Position numbers and translations under genes: made by a program. The notes beneath the pieces are model-generated. The model worked only from the letters and a program-made list of their open reading frames with translations, was not told the DNA's origin and did not search any database. From positions 1 to 32,472 of the forward strand of contig JBEKQP010000016.1 in NCBI GenBank assembly GCA_049519595.1: a stretch of 32,472 nt of DNA, read 5' to 3'. Below, one piece after another: positions 25,162-31,908 of this stretch (position 1 is its first letter; each line of letters begins with the position of its first letter). This DNA is from CAWBRT01 sp049519595. GTDB taxonomy: Bacteria > Acidobacteriota > Terriglobia > Terriglobales > Acidobacteriaceae.

Positions 25162-26028
25162 TCAGGATTGTTGCGCGAAGGAACCGCGCCGCGCCGCGAG
25201 CCGCACCAGCGCGACAGTAAGAACAATCAGGACGATCAAGACCAGCGCCCCCGCCCATGCCTGCCGGTGCCACTCCTCGAAGGGCGAGATGGCATAGGTG
25301 AAGATTTGCAGCGGCAAGGCGGCGGTAGGCTGATTCGGATCGGTATTCCAATACTGATTGCCAAACGCGGTAAACAGCAGCGGAGCCGTCTCTCCAGCCA
25401 CGCGCGCAAAAGCCAGCATCACTCCCGTAATGATTCCCGACCTTGCTGTACGCAACGCCACAGAAATGGTGCTGCGCCACTGCGGAACGCCCAGTCCCAA
25501 GGCCGCCTCGCGCACCGCGTGCGGAACCATCAGCAACATCTCCTCCGTAGTTCGCGCCACCGTGGGAACCATCATGATGCCCAGGGCCACGCCCCCGGCC
25601 AACGCGGAGAAATGTCCCTGGCGGAGCACCACCAGCGTATAGGCCGCTATTCCGATAACAATGGACGGAACGCCGTTGAGCACATCGGCCGTGAAGCGAA
25701 CCATGTTGGCATATCGTCCGCGCCCGAATTCCGAGACGTAAACACCTGCTCCGATCCCGAGCGGTACACCGATTAGGCTGGCGATACCAAGTATCACTGC
25801 GGAGCCTAGAATAGCATTTCCCATTCCGCCGCCCGGTTCGCCGACAGGCTGCGGCGTGTTCGTCAGAAATTCCCAGTTGATGGCGCCAACGCCTTTGAAA
25901 ACGAGATAAGAAAGAATCGCGAACAGCGGCGCCAGCACCAGAACAGCCGCTGCTCCGGCACCAGCGGTAAACAGCACATTCGCCGTGCGGCGCCACATAG
26001 AAACGTGTTCTTTAACTTTCGACATCAC
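25162..26028 (-). CDS. pstA: Phosphate ABC transporter permease PstA
   Basis: A 288-residue inner-membrane permease with about six helices. It carries PstA hallmarks: GVGAINWEFLTNTPQ near the N-terminus, DVLNGVPSIVIGIAAY, and the EAA loop REAALGLGVPQWRSTISVALRTARSGI followed by RVAGETAPLLFTAFGNQYW. The start is GTG 26028 (GTGA overlap with the pstC stop) or ATG 26025 (one-base overlap); both are coupled to pstC. It forms the phosphate channel with PstC. Confidence 0.96.
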   Translation of the reverse strand: MMSKVKEHVSMWRRTANVLFTAGAGAAAVLVLAPLFAILSYLVFKGVGAINWEFLTNTPQPVGEPGGGMGNAILGSAVILGIASLIGVPLGIGAGVYVSEFGRGRYANMVRFTADVLNGVPSIVIGIAAYTLVVLRQGHFSALAGGVALGIMMVPTVARTTEEMLLMVPHAVREAALGLGVPQWRSTISVALRTARSGIITGVMLAFARVAGETAPLLFTAFGNQYWNTDPNQPTAALPLQIFTYAISPFEEWHRQAWAGALVLIVLIVLTVALVRLAARRGSFAQQS

Positions 26029-27086
26029 ACTCTCGAAGGCGTGCCGCGCGTGATCGACCAGATCAGGAGGCGGGCTAAACCATTCACGATGATGGTGAGC
26101 AGCAGCAGTACAAGCCCAATCTCAACCAGCGCGCTGAGGTAGAGATTGCCCGTGGCCTCGGTAAATTCGTTAGCGATGACGCTCGCCATGGTGTAGGCGG
26201 GCGCGAACAGCGACTTGGAAATCTCCGGCCGGTTGCCGATGACCATCGTGACTGCCATGGTCTCACCCATCGCGCGGCCCAGACCGAGAATGACTGCTCC
26301 GAGGATTCCGGCGCGCCCGTTGCGCAGTACACCCATGCGAACCATCTCCCAACGCGTTGCTCCCAGAGCCAACACCGCCTCACGCTGGTGGCGCGGTACC
26401 GCGACTAGTACCTCGCGCGTGATCGATGCGATGATGGGGATGATCATGATCGCCAGGATGATTCCGGCCGCCAGCATGCCGATGCCAAACGGCGGGCCCG
26501 TGAAGAGCCCAGTCCAGCCCAGCGACTTGGCCAGAGCCGGCTGAACCCAATTGCGCAGCAGCGGAGCGAGAATAAAAATCGCCCAAAGCCCGTAGATAAC
26601 GCTTGGAATCGCAGCCAGCAGTTCTACCGTGAACGAAGTGAGCCCTCGCAAGGCCTTGGGGCAAATCTCGGTGATGAACACCGCGACGCCAACTGCCAAT
26701 GGCACCGCCAGCAGCAACGCAACCAGAGAAGAAACCAGGGTGCCGTAAATAAATGGAAATGCACCAAATTGGCCGGAGACAGGGTTCCAGTCTGAACCAA
26801 GGAAGAAGCTGAAACCAAACTTGGCAACTGAAAGTCTGGAACGGGTAATCAGTTCGTGCAGGATCAGTACCACAATCGCCATCACGGAGAGCGAACACAT
26901 CAACATGACGTAGCGAAAGGTGTCGTCAGCGATCTTAGTGGCTCGCCCCGCTCGCAGATTGATGCGGCGCACGGGGGAGGGTGTTCTTTCCCCTTCCGGC
27001 ACACTGCGCTTTTCACCAATCACGTGCGGTTTGCCAAATACAGGGCTCGGAACGCGGGGAGCACGATTGGACGGGACTGTACTCAC
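26025..27086 (-). CDS. pstC: Phosphate ABC transporter permease PstC, N-terminally extended
   Basis: A 353-residue permease. The core, from about residue 58, has six helices and PstC motifs: FGFSFFLGSDWNPVSGQFGAFP, ELLAAIPSVIYGLWAIF, the EAA-type loop REAVLALGATRWEMVRMGVLRNGRAGI and GRAMGETMAVTMVIGN. Residues 1-57 are rich in Pro and Arg, an extension not usual for PstC, so the true start may be further downstream. GTG 27086 has no good ribosome site. A -10-like TAGCGT (27093-27098) would put transcription start at or next to this GTG, which would make the message leaderless. The region just before it holds an 11-bp inverted repeat and a candidate Pho box. First gene of pstC-pstA-pstB-phoU. 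Confidence 0.94.
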   Translation of the reverse strand: MSTVPSNRAPRVPSPVFGKPHVIGEKRSVPEGERTPSPVRRINLRAGRATKIADDTFRYVMLMCSLSVMAIVVLILHELITRSRLSVAKFGFSFFLGSDWNPVSGQFGAFPFIYGTLVSSLVALLLAVPLAVGVAVFITEICPKALRGLTSFTVELLAAIPSVIYGLWAIFILAPLLRNWVQPALAKSLGWTGLFTGPPFGIGMLAAGIILAIMIIPIIASITREVLVAVPRHQREAVLALGATRWEMVRMGVLRNGRAGILGAVILGLGRAMGETMAVTMVIGNRPEISKSLFAPAYTMASVIANEFTEATGNLYLSALVEIGLVLLLLTIIVNGLARLLIWSITRGTPSRV

Positions 27087-27087
27087 G

Positions 27088-27126
27088 TTTTAACGCTACC
27101 AAGGTTTTGTTAACGTAGCGTTAAAA
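27088..27126 (-). promoter_or_regulatory. Candidate Pho box, promoter and 11-bp inverted repeat upstream of pstC
   Basis: On the minus strand TTTTAAC-GCTA-CGTTAAC (27126-27109) has two 7-bp half-sites at an 11-bp pitch. Ten bases later is TAGCGT (27098-27093), -10-like. This is the spacing of PhoB-activated promoters, where the box replaces the -35. The same stretch forms a perfect 11-bp inverted repeat: TTTTAACGCTA (27088-27098) and TAGCGTTAAAA (27116-27126), 17 bp apart. Direct repeat and dyad cannot be separated by eye. Its location next to pstC makes control likely. Confidence 0.5.
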
Positions 27127-27196
27127 GAGAGCGGTCAGGTGGTTCCGAGGAAATGCGCCGAAGAATCGCCAAAGGCTTTCACGGGATCGCACGCAA

Positions 27197-27649
27197 TTAT
27201 ATTTCCATCTCAACGCGGTATCCAAATCCTCGAGAGTTATCGGTGTAGCGCAGCCAACTTGGGCGGAACGCGTACAGCGTAGATTGCGTGATTGCGGCCG
27301 AAAGCAAAGCTCCAAGCCGGAAGCGGCGTCGATAGCCGGCGATGATCTCGCGGCGCTGCTGCGGGTCCGACACTTCGGCTGCCGTACCCTCCAGTTGCAC
27401 CCCGCGAATCTTCTCCCAGCGATTCACGGAAGCGTATACTGCAACCGCAGCCTGCGGACGCGCGCGCAGATTGACGCTGTGCCGGCTGTCGGCGGAGGAA
27501 AGCCAAAAAAGCGTGAGATCGTCCTGAAGGAAAAAGAACAGCGGCGCGGCGTCCGGGTTGCCGTGTTCGTCCACCGTTGCAAGCGTCATCGTACTTTGCG
27601 ATTCCAGCAATTCCCGCACACAGCGAATCGTGTCAAGCTCCGAAGTCAT
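27197..27649 (-). CDS. Pyridoxamine 5'-phosphate oxidase-like flavin-binding protein
   Basis: A 150-residue protein with the split-barrel fold of the PNPOx/FMN-binding group. It shows TMTLATVDEHGNPDAAPLFFFLQDD (residues 20-44), the usual strand-turn-strand opening, then LFWLSSADSRHSVNLRARPQAAVAVY and a GVQLEGTA strand. These are family features of small FMN- or F420-dependent oxidoreductases and heme-handling relatives; the specific activity is unknown. ATG 27649 starts the domain directly; a 20-residue upstream extension in the same frame is Cys/Arg-rich, overlaps the terminator side and is rejected. It lies between the pstS transcript terminator and pstC, same strand. No link to phosphate is known. 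Confidence 0.82.
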   Translation of the reverse strand: MTSELDTIRCVRELLESQSTMTLATVDEHGNPDAAPLFFFLQDDLTLFWLSSADSRHSVNLRARPQAAVAVYASVNRWEKIRGVQLEGTAAEVSDPQQRREIIAGYRRRFRLGALLSAAITQSTLYAFRPSWLRYTDNSRGFGYRVEMEI

Positions 27650-27675
27650 GTCTTGCCGGCCCCTGCCGCCGCAAT

Positions 27676-27703
27676 AAAAAGCTGCCGGCCTGAACCGGCA
27701 GCT
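27676..27703 (-). terminator. Rho-independent terminator after pstS/coiled-coil gene
   Basis: AGCTGCCGG (27680-27688) and CCGGCAGCT (27695-27703) form a perfect 9-bp stem with a 6-base loop, followed on the minus strand by a run of T (27676-27680). It separates the pstS transcript from the PNPOx-pstC side. Confidence 0.87.
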
Positions 27704-27775
27704 ACACATTCTAACCTGTTGAAACCGTGGCTGCTAACATGAACGCCAGGACTCAGCAATCGGCAGAGTCGGCGG

Positions 27776-28156
27776 CTACTTGGCTTGCGGCTTCTGCTCA
27801 GGGTTGCCGAGAGTCGGGTGCGTTTCTGTTACCCTTTCGGTCAGGCTATTGGCCTTCTGCTGCGCCTCCACGGCCTGTTGTTGGGCAATCTGCGCCTGCT
27901 GCCCCGTTTGCTGTGCTTCGGTCTGGAGCTTCTCTTGCGCCTGCTGCAGCGCCTGATGAGTCTGTTGCAGTTGCGTCAGCAGTTTTTCGATCTGCTCCTG
28001 CTGTTTCTTCAATTGCGCCTGCATCTGCTGCAACTGCTGCGCGGAGTTTGTCGCGGCCTGCTTGGGAGCAGGTTCTTTCTTTTCCGTGTCGGCAGCAGTC
28101 AGCCAAGTCGAACAGCAAAGCAAAAGGGTCAACGACCCGGCGAAAAATCTCCTCAT
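27776..28156 (-). CDS. Small secreted Gln-rich coiled-coil protein next to pstS
   Basis: A 126-residue protein. Residues 1-22 form a signal peptide (MRRFFAGSLTLLLCC, cleavage near LTAA). The mature part is an uninterrupted Gln-rich coiled coil from about residue 35 to 105 (QQLQQMQAQLKKQQEQIEKL), with a short Pro/Gly tail. The ATG at 28156 has GGAG 7 bases upstream; a TTG at 28168 is less likely. It begins 59 bp after pstS and ends 70 bp before a strong terminator, so it is probably cotranscribed with pstS. Its sequence resembles the N-terminal coiled coil that precedes the barrel in some trimeric phosphate-type porins, so it could be a derived stand-alone trimerisation domain (inference). Function unknown. 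Confidence 0.78.
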   Translation of the reverse strand: MRRFFAGSLTLLLCCSTWLTAADTEKKEPAPKQAATNSAQQLQQMQAQLKKQQEQIEKLLTQLQQTHQALQQAQEKLQTEAQQTGQQAQIAQQQAVEAQQKANSLTERVTETHPTLGNPEQKPQAK

Positions 28157-28214
28157 TTTGGACTCCAAAGACTCGTTGTGTGTCTTTGAAGTTAGCAGAG
28201 CCAGTGCTCCAAAG

Positions 28215-29216
28215 CTAGTGGATTTGCTGAATCTCCGCGCGAACCATTTTGCTCACCGCAGTCGGCAGCGGAGCGTACGTCAATGGCGCGGTCATGGCCT
28301 CGCCCTTGTCCAGCATCCAGGTTAGATAGTCCTTCAGAACCTTGCCCTTAGCGGCGTCCTTGGACTGCACTGGCACCAATAGCCAGGTGAAGCTGGCAAT
28401 CGGGTAGGCGTTCTTGCCGGGAGCATTGGTGATGGAAACACGGAAATCAGCCGGCATTTTGGCTGAAGCCGCCGCCGCCGTCGTAGACTCCAGCGAGGCC
28501 TTCACGAAAGTGCCAGCGGCATTCTGCACGGTCCCGAATGGGATCTTGTTTTGTACCGCGTAGATCAACTCGATGTAGCCTATCGAACCCTGTATCTGGA
28601 CAATGGTTCCAGCGACTCCTTCGTTTCCCTTACCGCCGATTCCGCTGGGCCACTTTACGCTCGTTCCCTTGCCGACCGTCTTTTGCCATTCGGGGCTGAC
28701 CTTGGAGAGATAGTCGGTAAACACGTAGGTCGTGCCGCTGCCATCGGAACGATGGGCAACCACAATTTCCTGGTTGGGGAACGTAACGCCGGGATTCACC
28801 TTGGCGATGGCGGGATCATTCCAATTCTTGATCTTGCCGAGGAAAATGCCTGCCAGGACATCGGGCGTAAACTTCAGCTCCTGGGTGACGCCGCGAATGT
28901 TATAGGCGGGAACAACCGAGCCGAGCACGGTCGGCACATGAAGAATCTTCACTTTGGCTTCCGCCAGTTGTTCGTCCGTCATTGGCCCGTCGCTGGCCCC
29001 AAAATCAACGGTTCCTTGCAGCAGTTGAAGGATGCCTCCACCACTGCCGATGGATTGGTAGTTGATCTCAACGCTGGGATTTGCCTTGTGGTATTCACTA
29101 AACCATTTCGAGTAGATCGGATACGGAAACGTAGCACCGGCGCCATTCAGTTTCTGCGCCATCGCGCAAATGCTGAAAAGCGCAACGCACAATGCAACTC
29201 TGAGAAAACGATTCAC
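28215..29216 (-). CDS. pstS: Phosphate ABC transporter, phosphate-binding protein PstS
   Basis: A 333-residue periplasmic binding protein. Signal peptide residues 1-20 end in AMA, with mature Q21. Phosphate-binding motifs are GAGATFPYPIYSKWF (25-39), NYQSIGSGGG, VDFGASDGPM and SDGSGTTYVFTDYLS, together the PstS signature. It captures inorganic phosphate and delivers it to PstCA. GTG 29216 follows AGGAGG with five bases between. Unlike the classical pstSCAB order, pstS is separated from pstC by a coiled-coil gene, a terminator and a PNPOx gene, and has its own upstream region with an exact direct repeat. That suggests much stronger independent expression. Confidence 0.97.
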   Translation of the reverse strand: MNRFLRVALCVALFSICAMAQKLNGAGATFPYPIYSKWFSEYHKANPSVEINYQSIGSGGGILQLLQGTVDFGASDGPMTDEQLAEAKVKILHVPTVLGSVVPAYNIRGVTQELKFTPDVLAGIFLGKIKNWNDPAIAKVNPGVTFPNQEIVVAHRSDGSGTTYVFTDYLSKVSPEWQKTVGKGTSVKWPSGIGGKGNEGVAGTIVQIQGSIGYIELIYAVQNKIPFGTVQNAAGTFVKASLESTTAAAASAKMPADFRVSITNAPGKNAYPIASFTWLLVPVQSKDAAKGKVLKDYLTWMLDKGEAMTAPLTYAPLPTAVSKMVRAEIQQIH

Positions 29217-29254
29217 TCCGTCCTCCTGTTTTCAGCTCCATTCGAGCCTCTATT

Positions 29255-29284
29255 CCTAAGTTGTTAAATACTCTGAAGTTGTTA
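29255..29284 (-). promoter_or_regulatory. Direct-repeat regulatory region of pstS
   Basis: AAGTTGTTA occurs twice exactly, at 29258-29266 and 29276-29284 (18-bp pitch), 42-68 bp before the pstS start. Read towards pstS it is TAACAACTT...TAACAACTT. TTTAACA within it resembles the GTTAACA and GTCAACA half-sites near pstC and phoU2. A TATTTA between the copies could be the -10. A PhoB-type site is likely but its exact phasing is uncertain. Confidence 0.45.
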
Positions 29285-29337
29285 CAAAAGGATGAATTCT
29301 CGCGGGGCCGGTTGAGGAAAGCTGAAACTTTAGTCCG

Positions 29338-30051
29338 TCATTTTTCTCGTTGCTGCGCACGCAGGTGTTCGATGAAAAGTTTTTCGTCGGGTATATCGTA
29401 GCTGCGCAGAACATGCCGCACGGTCCTCCCGCTCACAAGGTGGCAAATCTCTTCGGCGATGTTCTTGGCATGATCGCCGGCGCGCTCTAATCCCTGTGCC
29501 ATGAACAGTACATGAAAGCTTTCCGGGTGCCTTTGCTCGTGAGTCTCGAGGTGATGCAGGAAGATCAGGTTGCGGAGACGGTCCATCTCGGCATCGGAGC
29601 GCAACACGGCTACGGCGCGATCGAGGGTGCGCTCTCGGTAGGCGGCGTCGGCCTCGCCCAGCATCCCCTCCAGTCGTGTCGCCAACGATTCCAACGCCTT
29701 CTTATCTTCGGGCGCCAGGCGCGGCCCAACGGACTCGACACGGTTTCCGAAGCTCAGCAGGAGGTCGCCGATGCGTTCAAGATTGACCACCAACTTCATG
29801 CAGGCAAGCAGCTCCCGGGCGTCGCTTTCACTCACGCGCGTAATAATGGAGGTGGATATCTCATCGACGTCGTGATCGATCGCATCGAGACTCACCTCGC
29901 AGCTTCGCAATGCTTTCAAGGCTTCTTCGGAACCGGTGGCAATTGCTTCCGCGGCGGATCCGGCCCCGGAATGGGCCAAACGAAACGCATCCAGGGTTAA
30001 ATTGGTGACTTGAGAGATATCGGCGTGGTGATTTGAGGAAGTGGTGGCCAT
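29338..30051 (-). CDS. PhoU-family protein (copy 2)
   Basis: A 237-residue PhoU-type protein with two helical repeats and both metal-binding signatures: NLERIGDLLLSFGN (E92, D96) and GLERAGDHAKNIAEE (E189, D193). It is clearly different in sequence from the pst-operon PhoU. ATG 30051 is used because GGAGA lies 4 bases upstream; a longer in-frame start at 30099 lacks a site. It sits between phoR and pstS, close to the signalling genes rather than the transporter operon, which suggests division of labour between the two copies. It could also regulate another phosphate or cation transporter, as some PhoU-domain proteins do. Confidence 0.9.
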   Translation of the reverse strand: MATTSSNHHADISQVTNLTLDAFRLAHSGAGSAAEAIATGSEEALKALRSCEVSLDAIDHDVDEISTSIITRVSESDARELLACMKLVVNLERIGDLLLSFGNRVESVGPRLAPEDKKALESLATRLEGMLGEADAAYRERTLDRAVAVLRSDAEMDRLRNLIFLHHLETHEQRHPESFHVLFMAQGLERAGDHAKNIAEEICHLVSGRTVRHVLRSYDIPDEKLFIEHLRAQQREK

Positions 30052-30125
30052 GCTGTCTCCGCGATCTCTGAGGTGCAATACTCGGGCCGGTGTCCCCACT
30101 GCGCCGCATGTGCGCGTAAAGCCTA

Positions 30126-30158
30126 ATTATACAGAGAGAGTGTTGACGCCCGGTAAAC
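30126..30158 (-). promoter_or_regulatory. Candidate Pho-box promoter of phoU copy 2
   Basis: Minus strand: GTTTACC (30158-30152), 4-bp gap GGGC, GTCAACA (30147-30141), then nine bases and a perfect TATAAT (30131-30126). This is the 7-4-7 box plus -10 arrangement of PhoB-dependent promoters, with no -35-like hexamer at the usual distance. The expected transcript leader before the ATG at 30051 is about 70 bases. The TATAAT is the strongest single element. Confidence 0.5.
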
Positions 30159-30186
30159 ACGCTGCATGCAGCCTCAATCCCAAAAT

Positions 30187-31908
30187 TCATTGGACATCAG
30201 TTGCCGCTGGCAAAGTAAAAAAGAAGATGCTGCCGTGGTTTAGTTCGCTTTCGGCCCAGATGGCGCCGCCGTGTACGCGGACAATGTGCTTGGCGATTGC
30301 CAATCCCAGTCCGGTGCCGCCGCTTTCGCGAGAGCGCGCTTTGTCTACGCGGTAAAAGCGCTCGAACAGCCGGGGCAGATGCTCCGAGCCGATCCCCGGG
30401 CCGTAATCATGCACGAAGAATTCGACGGCACCTTCCACATCGCGCGCGCCGATTTCCAGACGACCGCCCGACGCGGCATATTTTATTGCGTTATCGATCA
30501 GATTGCGGAAGACCTGAAAAGCGGCGTTGCGGTCGGCGGATACGCACTGCGAGGCATGATTCTGAATGACCAGTTCCATCGTTCCGCTGAGGTCGTTCTC
30601 GCGGAAGTTCTCGGCGGCATCTTCGAGCAGCGCCGCGGGTGAGACCGGATGAAGATCAAGCTTCTGCTCACCCGACTCGACCTTGGCAAGGATCAGCAGG
30701 TCCTCAGTAATCCGTGTCATGCGTGCGGCATTCTTGCGAATGATCTCCAGAAATTCACGCTCGGGTCCATCTTCTCCCACGGTCTCCAACAGCGTTTCAG
30801 CGTATCCCTGCACGTTTGTCAGCGGCGTCCGCAGTTCGTGCGAAACGTTGGCGATGAAGTCGCGTCTGGTTTTCTCGACGCGTTCGATCTCGGTCAGGTC
30901 GTGTAACACCGCGACTGCGCCTCCGCCGGCCATGGGCGCGGCAGTTACGTTAAAGATCTTGCCTGGCACGATGGAAGACGCGCGTTGGGTGGAAACCGAT
31001 CGCTCGCGAAGTGCAGTCTGGATGGTGGCAAGGAAAATCGGTTCTCGAATCGTCTCGACGACTGCGGCGTTTGGCCGGACGCCAGTGGTCAGCAGCTTTT
31101 CCATGCGCCGGTTCGCCCATTGAACCCGGCCTTCGCGGTTCACCGCCAACACGGCTTCCTCCATGCTGTTCAACAGCGTTTCCAGTTGGTCGCGACTGGT
31201 CTGCAGAGCTTCAAAGTTCTCCTGCAGCTTCTTCGTCGTGGCGTCCAGCGAATGCGCAACGGCGCCGATTTCGTCGGCGGAGTTTTCGTCCAGTCGCGCC
31301 GCAAGGTCTCCCTGCTCAACTTGTGCCGCGAAACCCACGATGCGCCGCAAGCGCGTGCTGACCGAGCGCGCATAGAGTGCAGCAACAATCATTGCCACCA
31401 CAAAAGCCAATAACGAGCTGAACAGCAACTCATAGCGAATTCTGCTCCGGGCCTGCTGGATGGCTTGCAACGGGTAGGCCAAGCGCACGGCGCCGCCGCT
31501 CACCGGTGCGGCGACATAAAGGTACTCGACTCCGACCGTCGCGCTTTTGCGCGTATCAGTGCCAACTCCGCCTTGCAGGGCCGCATGAAATTCGGGACGC
31601 CGTGCGTGGTTCTCCATCGCATTCGGTTCGGCGCTGGAGTCCGCGATCACCTTGCCTTGCGGGTCGATGATGGTGGCACGAGCCGCTGCCTGCTTGCTGA
31701 CCAACTCGACAAGTTTCTGTGGAGAAAGCACGTGCTCGTGATTCACCCTGTCGGCAAACATCGCCACTTTCTGCCGCAGAGCCGCTTCGGTTTCGTGGCG
31801 CAGCGAATTCTCCCACGACCTGCGCACCTGCAGGTCGAGCGTGACTGTCGCCACCACGATGACGAACAGAAAAGCGAAGAGGAGCTTAACGAAGACCCTT
31901 TGTTTCAC
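30187..31908 (-). CDS. phoR: Phosphate-regulon-type sensor histidine kinase PhoR
   Basis: A 573-residue membrane kinase. It has two membrane helices (about 8-27 and 160-180) with a periplasmic loop of about 130 residues, a HAMP domain (about 181-233), a PAS domain (about 240-340), HisKA with H357 in FIANVSHELRTPLT, and HATPase_c (N469/N473 in NLIDNAIKYA, DYGPGIG at 501, GGTGLGLAIAK at 530). The large periplasmic domain is like Gram-positive and Acidobacteria PhoR rather than enterobacterial PhoR, which lacks it. Its ATG overlaps the phoB stop by four bases (ATGA 31905-31908), and it is followed by phoU2. It should phosphorylate the adjacent regulator during phosphate limitation. Confidence 0.92.
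   Translation of the reverse strand: MKQRVFVKLLFAFLFVIVVATVTLDLQVRRSWENSLRHETEAALRQKVAMFADRVNHEHVLSPQKLVELVSKQAAARATIIDPQGKVIADSSAEPNAMENHARRPEFHAALQGGVGTDTRKSATVGVEYLYVAAPVSGGAVRLAYPLQAIQQARSRIRYELLFSSLLAFVVAMIVAALYARSVSTRLRRIVGFAAQVEQGDLAARLDENSADEIGAVAHSLDATTKKLQENFEALQTSRDQLETLLNSMEEAVLAVNREGRVQWANRRMEKLLTTGVRPNAAVVETIREPIFLATIQTALRERSVSTQRASSIVPGKIFNVTAAPMAGGGAVAVLHDLTEIERVEKTRRDFIANVSHELRTPLTNVQGYAETLLETVGEDGPEREFLEIIRKNAARMTRITEDLLILAKVESGEQKLDLHPVSPAALLEDAAENFRENDLSGTMELVIQNHASQCVSADRNAAFQVFRNLIDNAIKYAASGGRLEIGARDVEGAVEFFVHDYGPGIGSEHLPRLFERFYRVDKARSRESGGTGLGLAIAKHIVRVHGGAIWAESELNHGSIFFFTLPAATDVQ

Noticed and set aside
27785..28189. Leu-rich plus-strand frame opposite the coiled-coil gene
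   Set aside because: The Leu-rich stretch comes from the antisense of CAG-type glutamine codons, not from a membrane protein.
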